Shown in pieces: positions 56,641 through 64,000 of a stretch of DNA of 64,000 nucleotides (position 1 is its first letter; every line of letters begins with the position of its first letter). Location of the stretch: assembly GCA_029448655.1 (NCBI GenBank), contig JACCLO010000003.1:4030001-4094000 (forward strand), written 5' to 3'. A program made the position numbers and the translations under genes. The DNA is from Wolfiporia cocos (Eukaryota > Basidiomycota > Agaricomycetes > Polyporales > Phaeolaceae). The notes below the pieces were generated by a model that was not told where the DNA came from, ran no database searches, and saw only the letters and a program-made list of their open reading frames with translations.

Positions 56641-59600
56641 GATGATGGTTGTGTTCAAGTGATGTTTGTGCTTGTATACAACATTTCAACACTGATATAC
56701 CATCACATGACCATTTTCCCACAATCTAAAACCCACAGAGGCATGTAGCAGCTGCTTTCTGCATTTCCAAATGCATGCCACAAAACTGTTTCCAGGAGTG
56801 ACCTTCAAAGACATTTGAATATTTCGGGAACCAGTGATTACATAATCTTGATGAGTAGCACAGTTTAAAGCTCACAAGGATGGCCTTCCGATTAGCCATA
56901 AATTATGCAGTATTAGAGGAGATATGTGCCTCATTATCCAGAACAAGCAATCCTGGAAACAGTTTTGTGGGTCACTGTACTTCTGCTGTTGAGCATACTC
57001 TAGATCAAACCTGATGAGTTTCACTGATAATATCTCTATGGGTAGATATGGAAGTGGGATGGAGAAACAACAGATTAGCTGATACAGATACAATTGCTTG
57101 CCAATCTATATTTAGCTCTGTTGGAGCCTTCCTATCACCTTTTGTAGTTTGCATTTATCTATAAGTGCACTAAATATCACAGTCAAGAGCAGGAGCAGGC
57201 ATGAGCACTTGAGGTTAGTTACCCAGTAGGTTTGTGTAGCACCAGGCAGGGTCATGTGCATACCACCACATTGGGCTGTGGCGGGTGCCTCTGCACAATT
57301 ACTGACAGATGTTGATCATTTTCGGCTGACCCCATAGATTGCAAGATGACTGAACTGATTATAGGATTACAATAAAACAATTACTTAGCACATTGTATGT
57401 ATGCATGTGGCAAAAGTTGCAATGAATTTAATGGGAGTCTACAATGTATTCTATTCTGCCTTTATAAGCTGCTGCAGACTTCAATGTCTGTCAATGGGGT
57501 GCACCAGAGCACCCATCACTGGGAGATATACATGACCCTAGGTGCTTGGTGCTATGCAAACCCACTGAGTAATTAACCCCAGTGGAAACCCAACATATAT
57601 AAGTATATCCAGATGTATTGGATACATTTGGATATAATGTGAACAGTAGACTACATTAGGATGCATTGTAGATGCTCATACAATGTATCCCATCTACACT
57701 AAATGTATCCAAATGTATCTTGGATGAGTTTTGATACATCAAATATATCTGAATGTATCCTCAGGGTTGCACAAGAAGGTCCAGAGATATCCTTCAATGT
57801 AGCTCAATATAGCTCAATATATCAGGATATGTAACCTAATGTACACAAAGCATCAACATATACTACCCAAATGAACCCCAGAAATATCCCACATCCATGC
57901 TCCCCCATACCTGCTCCCCACTCCCTGCCCCCAATCCCCACTGCAGAAAACTGTCAGTTTCCCACATGTTCACGGAATCATCTTGCATTCTGCAGTGTAT
58001 AAATGAGTTTTTTTTTTTCAAAGTTATGAAATACATACCAGTCTGTTCACCACAGCAGTTACATCTCACAATGAGAATGGTTGTACTCTGATTAAATGTA
58101 AGTAGACAAGACAAGACTCACAACTAATGACTCAAGTACTCATGGGTGGTCATTTGGCTCCTCTTGAAGCTGAAGGGGATGATGTCACCTCACCAAGACC
58201 CAGAGACCAATTAGACATGAAAAAGGCATAGGGAGAAGAAGACAGAGATTGCACCATGCTGTGAGCTTGCTTATGTGTAGTGAGGGAAATAAAGTTCAAG
58301 GGGTGACAGAATAGTGAAGGAACTTAAAATGAAGCCATGAAGGGAAGATGACATGATGATTGTCAGGATTTCAAGAACCAGCCATAATAAATCCCAAACC
58401 AATTCACATCTCAGATAGTTCAATCCAAAGACAATCCAGTTCTATCCGAACCCTCTAACAAAATCCATAAAGCAATAACACCGTAAATCACGGCAGTATT
58501 AAAGATAAATTCCATTATCACAGAAGCCCCAAGAAGACGAACTAATAAATTCCACAACACACCAGAAGCCCTAGGAAACGTTCTAATAACCGCAGTGCCA
58601 CAAGGCTACAATGAGGCAACACTTAAATAAACAAATTCCTGATCTTCCAGAGATAAATTTAGTCAAAAGCCACACAGAGTCTAAGTTCACTTCTTTCATT
58701 AATTCATACTTCACAGAAGCATTCTTAAGAATATCAGAACCACCTATACATTCAAGGAAGTTGTCATACAACTCTAACTCAATCACAATTCAGGGATCAG
58801 CAGATACACATGGATACCACACATCACAGATCCCCAGCCATATCACACATGTCAGAAACCCTTGACCAAGGTCTAACGAAGTCTATTAGCTCTAGTTCAC
58901 TACCCAGACACTGCTAAACCATTACAGGTATGTGAGACATATAGGTACACACATAGATTCATGTATATATAGCAGAAGCCCACCAAGTCTGATCCTCAGC
59001 TTGGTTTTAATCAAGTATATCCTCCTCAGTTCCTCTTGTGTCTGGGCGTCGGTCTGACAATGATACTGCAAGTTCAGGTAGAAGTGTTACCATAAACTGA
59101 TTGTGGCTAAGGTGTGATGTGAAGACAAAGAGAGTCAGTTGCAAGCCATGTTGTCAGCACAAACATACACAACAAGCCTGACATGGACAGCACACAATGC
59201 CTTCACTGCTTGAGAATTAGTGTGGCTATACTATGTAGGAGGTGCTTTCACCACAAAAGGAGATAATCTCTTCTGGAATTGTTAATCATAGCCACAAAAG
59301 TAGATTCTGATCCAATTGTTATAAATTCTACAGGTATAGTGTATCTGCAATGTTTTGATCAAAAGCAGGGGTACGGATGGATGCATAAACAGTAGTGCAG
59401 TGGTACAGAGGGTAGCAATGAAGCATAGTGCCATGAGCACAATAATCACAGCAATATATGCACGGCTCTAGACACAACTCTCTTGCTCATATGCAATTGT
59501 GTTACACAACTGTACATGTATGCAACATATGCAATGTTAATGCAACCTTACCATAAGATCTGTTGTTCAATGACATCAATTTACAAAGCAGGTCACATGA

Positions 59601-60734
59601 TCTTCAGATACTGGATTACATTGGATAGATTTTGATACATTGAACTTTTCCGGATAGATTTAGATTCATCAGGACCCATTGAGATATATTTAAATATCTC
59701 AGATTTTCACTGGGAAGTTGGAACTAACCTCAAGTGGCATGAGCAATCCGAGCATTTTGACAACATGTTAACCCACCCGGCTACTCAACTCACTATCCAG
59801 TTCTCCTCTGTCTCATGGCTTTTCCCCTGAATCTGGTCAGTGGCTAATATATGCGACATTGTCCTTTCCAGCCACCAAACTTGAGGTTAATGTCCCACAT
59901 GGTTTGCATGGCCTTTGAAACTCCATAGTGGCTGAAGTGAAGTGGCATGGCACTTCAGTGCTTCAGCTACTGGTGCAACACGAAGTCTTCAATGCCCGGG
60001 CACTTCAGCGACACATGGCCTTGAAGCGATACAATGGGAAGCTCAGAATGGTTCTGACCCCATGTATTACGGGAGCATGCCATGTATAACATCATAGAGA
60101 TAGTGTTGAGATGTAACAACTAGTACTTATACAGGAGGGGGTATGGTCAATTAATGTATCTGTACCCAATCACATTGATGGACTGATGCTGGCAGCGATG
60201 ACCATGCATGTTCGTGACTGGCATAGTCCGGCAATTGATGTGGGTGTCAATGTCTTCAGCCCACTGGACCTGGACCGTGGTGACTATGACTTGAAGTGTG
60301 CACTCAAGCTCAGCTTCATTGTCCTCCTCATCTTCATCAGCCTTTTGTTTTTCCTGCCTCCTCTCCCTCTCCTTCTCGATGTGATTTCAACATTCTGCAG
60401 TAAGCTTGCCTTTCTTCTCATAAGCAGAATCCTTCTTGTGGATGGTGAAATCAATATTGAGTGGCATCTTCACATGACATTCAAAGCAGGTGTCAGCATG
60501 CCATGAATGTTGCAGATATGCAGAGTTACTTGTTTCTGAATGTCTTTGCTTGTGGGCCTTACATATGGGCTAACATATTCTACTTATCATGAGAATATAT
60601 TTGACATGAGAAGCTCACCTGACAACCATTGCATCACTTATCTGTAAGCTTCAAGTGCTTAGAACAATGTGCCAAGCCCAGCCACCCTCCTGTGCTTCAG
60701 CCACCATGACCCAAGACTCACTGTTGTTCTGGCT
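56641..60734. other. Old, CG-poor repeat-derived tract
   Basis: About 4 kb with few CG dinucleotides and no intact gene. At about 57573 (CCAGTGGAAACCC) and 59715 (its degenerate inverse) lie imperfect inverted ends, each next to arrays of GATACATT/GTATCCAA-like words. They may bound a decayed 2.1-kb DNA transposon. Fragmentary frames near 60186-60510 have no secure identity. Confidence 0.45.
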
Positions 60735-61208
60735 TGTTAGGTCGAAACGTTGAATAGTCGCGAGTTGGTGTAGAACGAGTCAAGTGAAGCAGTAGTTATC
60801 AGCTAAAGCGTCGTGTAACAGATTGATAGTTCTAAGGACTTAGGCCTTAGACGTATCGGCTTATATACATGTAGGGCACTACTCAAGAATTGCTTGCCCT
60901 AATGCTAGAAGGTCTGTGCGCTGAGCGGTAATGCTCAGCGCTTCTGGTATGATGCCATAATGGCGTGCTTTGGTATAGCGTAAGCTAGATCTGATAAGCG
61001 GGCTAAAGGCCGTAGAGCGTTAACGCGGGGCCGATGACCAACGAGATGTGACTATGTAGTCTAGGTCTCTGACGTAGGGTCTACAGGTCACGTGATTGGA
61101 TGAGGTTAGGTTTACTAACCGTCTTAGATACGACTTATCAATAGGATAAGTCGGAATAATAGCTAGAAATTCGGGAAAAAATAGGAGGATGCCTAGAAAA
61201 CTGTGACA
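60735..61208 (-). repeat. E4 3' LTR
   Basis: About 474 bp on the minus strand from TGTCACAG (61208) to CTAACA (60735). A purine tract AAAGAGGGGGTAA lies just before it. The partner LTR is beyond the right edge, so limits rest on TG...CA ends and context only. Confidence 0.65.
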
Positions 61209-61246
61209 TTACCCCCTCTTTATGCTTTTCGTCCCGAAAAGACTTT

Positions 61247-64000
61247 TTATCTCCCTGTGGAACCAAACCCTCCTTCTTTTCTTGTACCCATGTCTCCATA
61301 GAGCTTGTCGTAATTAGCGGTATGGATTATGTTGACTTCCGGGTTGGGAACTGGTAGGTTTAGTAATTGGGCGATTTTATCAGTCTCGTTTATATGTTGA
61401 TAGTCATTACCAAAATTTCGGATCATGACCATTACTTCTCCTCTGTAATCCCAATCGATGACTCCTCCGACTACTAGCATGTCTTTCTTAGCCATGCTAG
61501 ATCTTGTCATGAGTTGTCCATAGTGACCGTAGGGTAGTAACATCTTTAAACCCATGGGTATGGTTACTAGTTTCCCTGGTGGGATTGCTGTGTCTTCTGC
61601 AGCTCGGATGTCGTATCCAGCTGAGTGTGAGGTACCCTTTTCAGGATATCCTATACTTGAATGCCCTTGTTTTAAGTCTTTGGCAAAGACTATTTCTTTA
61701 TTGAAGACTACATTGTCTTCTACGAATTCACCGAAAGGATCCCTTTTTAACCATCTAGATTCGGGTTTGGGGATACGTTCCGGTCTTTCGTCATCTGTAT
61801 CGTAACCTTCAGACTCATCTTCGTCTAATAGGTCGTTTTGTTGGGGCCAGTCATCCGGCCATAGATAACGGTCTCCAACTTTCCAGTTGGGGTCGTCTTC
61901 TGGGTCTGCGACAAGGACTTGGTGGTCCACGTCAATCGTCTTTACTGTATTGAAAGACTGTGCTTTATATTCGTCTAAGATTTCCTTGGCACCAGTGAGA
62001 TTTTCTTCTGGTTCCCAGGTATCGTCGACTTTGGTAGTGTCTTTCCAGTGGATAAGGAACTCTGGCTTCCCTCGTCATCTTCTGTGACTTAGGATTGCTT
62101 CAACTTCCCATTCCTTATCGTCCTCATTATCCTCGTCGTCTATAGGGACAATTTGTCCTTCTATTTCTGACGTTTTATATGGATATAGTTTAGAGGCGTG
62201 GAATACTGGATGATATGCTCTGTATTGGGACCCCATCTTCAGCTTGAATGTTACTTTCGAAAGCTGTTCAATGATGGTGAATGGTCCTATTCCTCTGGGT
62301 GCAAGACTTCTTTCGGTGTCTTGGTAGTCTTTAGTGTGAACCATTACGCGGTCACCGACTTTGAAAGGCGATTCTTTCTTCCCTTGGTCGGCGTACCACT
62401 TCCAACGTTCGCCAGCTACAAGCATTGCTGCTTTCGCATTCCGCTGGGCGTTGAAGCGGGCCTGTGCTATTTCGTTCAGGTCCGAGTTCGTGCTTGTTTC
62501 TATGCTGTCTGGTCCTGCCCTAGGATGTCTTCCTAGTTCCATGAAGAACGGAGAGTACTTCGTAGTTTCTGATGCTACGTTATTGTACGCGAATTCCGCC
62601 GTAGGAATGAAGGTGGACCAGTCGTTCTTTTCATAAGTGTTAACGTAACACCTAAGGTATTGTTCGAGCGTTTGGTTAACCCTTTCTGTTTGACCGTCTG
62701 CTTGTGGATGGTAGGCTGTCGTCATAGACCTTTCAATGGTCAATTCCTTGCACCATTGTTTAAAGAGGTCTGATGAGAACTGTACGCCCCTATCCGAGAT
62801 GATCTGTTTGGGTAGCCCGTGTAGTGGGTAGAACCGTTTATAAAGGACTGTTGCCAGATCCTTGGTTCCCAAGCTTGAACTAATCGGGTAGAAATGTGCC
62901 CTTTTAGTTAACCTGTCTACTACAACCATGATGGCGTCGTAGGTGTTTTTTCCTTCCTTTGACTTGGGTAAATACATGATGAAGTCGCAGGTGATGGTAT
63001 CCCATGGCCCTTCTGGAACTGGATTGGGTTGAAGATTTCCGAATGGTTTTTCCGATCGGTTCTTCATCCTCTGGCAAGTGTCACATCCTGATACGTATTT
63101 CTTTACGTAGTTATTCATGGATGGCCACCAGTAGTTCCGGGTTAGGAGTTCGTATGTCTTCCACTGGCCGAAGTGTCCAGCTGAAGGGTGATCGTGGTGT
63201 ATTTCTACAACCTTCTTTCTGAGAGAGGGTATGTCGGGGACATACACCTTTCCATTGTGTAGGAGAATTCCATTCTCGAAGTTCCATTGCTTTAGGTCCT
63301 TCTTGAACTCTCTTGGTCCTGTTTGTAGTAGCTCTTTATATTTTTTGGTAACTTCGTCATTTATCATTGCTAGGCGGATCTCTTCCATTATTGGAGTGTC
63401 TGAGGTTCCGGACGCTTGTTGATGAGTGGATGTTATAGCTCGAACTGCGAGTTCTTCAGTAAAAAATTCTGGTTTCAGAAGAATACTGTCTCGATTATCG
63501 AGTTCCACCCCCTCTTCATGATCTGGTCTCCGTGACAGAGGATCTGCTGTTAACATTGTAGTTCCAGGCTTATGTTGGAGCTTAAAGTTGAATCTTGTCA
63601 GATACAATGCCCATCTTGCCTGTCGACGAGTTAGGTTCTGTGCAGTTTTGAAATATGTGAGGTTTCGATGGTCCGTCCATATTTCAAAACTATCTTTGTG
63701 TCCTTCTAGGTAATGTCTCCATTCCTCAAGGGCTCTGATTATTGCTAGTAATTCTTTGTCGTAGATTTCGTAGTTTCTTTCAGGTGCTGTCATAGACTTG
63801 GAATAGTAAGCCACTGGGTGATACTTATTATCTGTAGGGTCAAGTTGTGACAATACTGCGCCTGTTGCGAAATCTGATGCGTCAGATTCAATCTTAAAGG
63901 GTTGATCCTGATCTGGGATTCTAAGAATCGGTGCTGTAGTAAATGCCTTTTTCAAGGTCTCGAATGCCTCTTGTTGTTCCTCGCCCCAAGACCATGTCTG
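61247..64000 (-). CDS. E4 Pol C-terminal part ending in dUTPase, one in-frame TGA
   Basis: The frame is open at the right edge. RNase H: KIESDASDFATGAVLSQ, YEIYDKELLAIIRALEEW. Integrase: HHDHPSAGHFGQ, CDTCQRMK, IISDRGVQFSSDLF, HPQADGQTERVNQ. A chromodomain starts at EWEVEAILSHRR and is cut by TGA at 62075-62077; the same frame continues RGKPEFLIHWKD, DDTWEPEENL. After an acidic linker (DEDESEGYDTDDE) comes dUTPase, about residues 95-227 of the last part: SAGYDIRAAED, TRSSMAKK, GGVIDWDYRGEV (catalytic Asp present), DKIAQLL and EGGFGSTGR, then TAA at 61247. All five dUTPase motifs are present. The TGA may be a CGA mutation or a leaky stop; the former is likelier because it splits a domain. Confidence 0.9.

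Larger units (their letters stand above)
60735..64000 (-). mobile_element. E4: Ty3/Gypsy element with C-terminal dUTPase, cut by window edge
   Basis: The 3' part of a fourth Gypsy element: RT end, RNase H, integrase, chromodomain, dUTPase, purine tract and 3' LTR. Gag, protease, most of RT and the 5' LTR lie outside the window. Confidence 0.92.

Noticed and set aside
60186..60506. 106-codon plus-strand frame with a hydrophobic middle
   Set aside because: The hydrophobic stretch is the reverse of a Lys/Glu-rich minus-strand sequence; no homology or gene structure supports it.

Overview
The window is nuclear DNA of a filamentous basidiomycete, most likely an Agaricomycete. Genes are cut by many 45-70 bp introns, both strands are used evenly, and genes of the DUF6533 membrane-protein family, expanded in Agaricomycetes, are present. 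Several Ty3/Gypsy elements carry a dUTPase domain, a feature reported before from this group. No species call is attempted.

Left part (1-19.5 kb) is ordinary gene-dense euchromatin: the glycogen debranching enzyme (minus strand, 3' end outside the window), a SAGA-type SGF73/ataxin-7 protein in divergent orientation, a small GFA-type (glutathione-dependent formaldehyde-activating-like) gene with a frameshift, DNA ligase IV, a forkhead transcription factor, a small unknown gene, and the gamma subunit of the AP-1 clathrin adaptor. A 1.78-kb hAT-like non-autonomous DNA transposon with a perfect 8-bp target duplication follows (20.5-22.3 kb).

Right part (23-64 kb) is a transposon island built into a pair of DUF6533 genes and older DNA transposons. 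It holds four Ty3/Gypsy chromodomain-type elements. E1 (23660-31340, plus) and E2 (33748-41939, plus) are complete, young, and have uninterrupted 2274- and 2238-codon Gag-Pol frames. E3 (47880-55837, minus) is complete but decayed by TGA codons. E4 (60735 to beyond the right edge, minus) is partly seen. Each has 5-bp target duplications where both ends are visible. E1 sits in the first exon of a DUF6533 gene. E3 is the innermost member of a four-level nest: E3 in a solo LTR, in another LTR, in a Tc1-like transposase gene.

Two features stand out. First, all four Gypsy elements encode a trimeric-type dUTPase, in three different places: before the protease (E1, E2), between protease and reverse transcriptase (E3), and after the integrase/chromodomain (E4). 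Second, in E1, E2 and E3 the 11 bases starting one nucleotide inside the 5' LTR are an exact reverse complement of an 11-base segment inside the LTR, about 32-35 bases downstream of a TATA box. The three 11-mers differ but pair perfectly within each element. This is the arrangement expected for Tf1/sushi-type self-primed reverse transcription, where the 5' end of the element RNA is its own primer. Together they suggest a family of self-primed, dUTPase-carrying retroelements. LTR differences and nonsense codons are dominated by CpG-type transitions, as expected if the host methylates its transposons.
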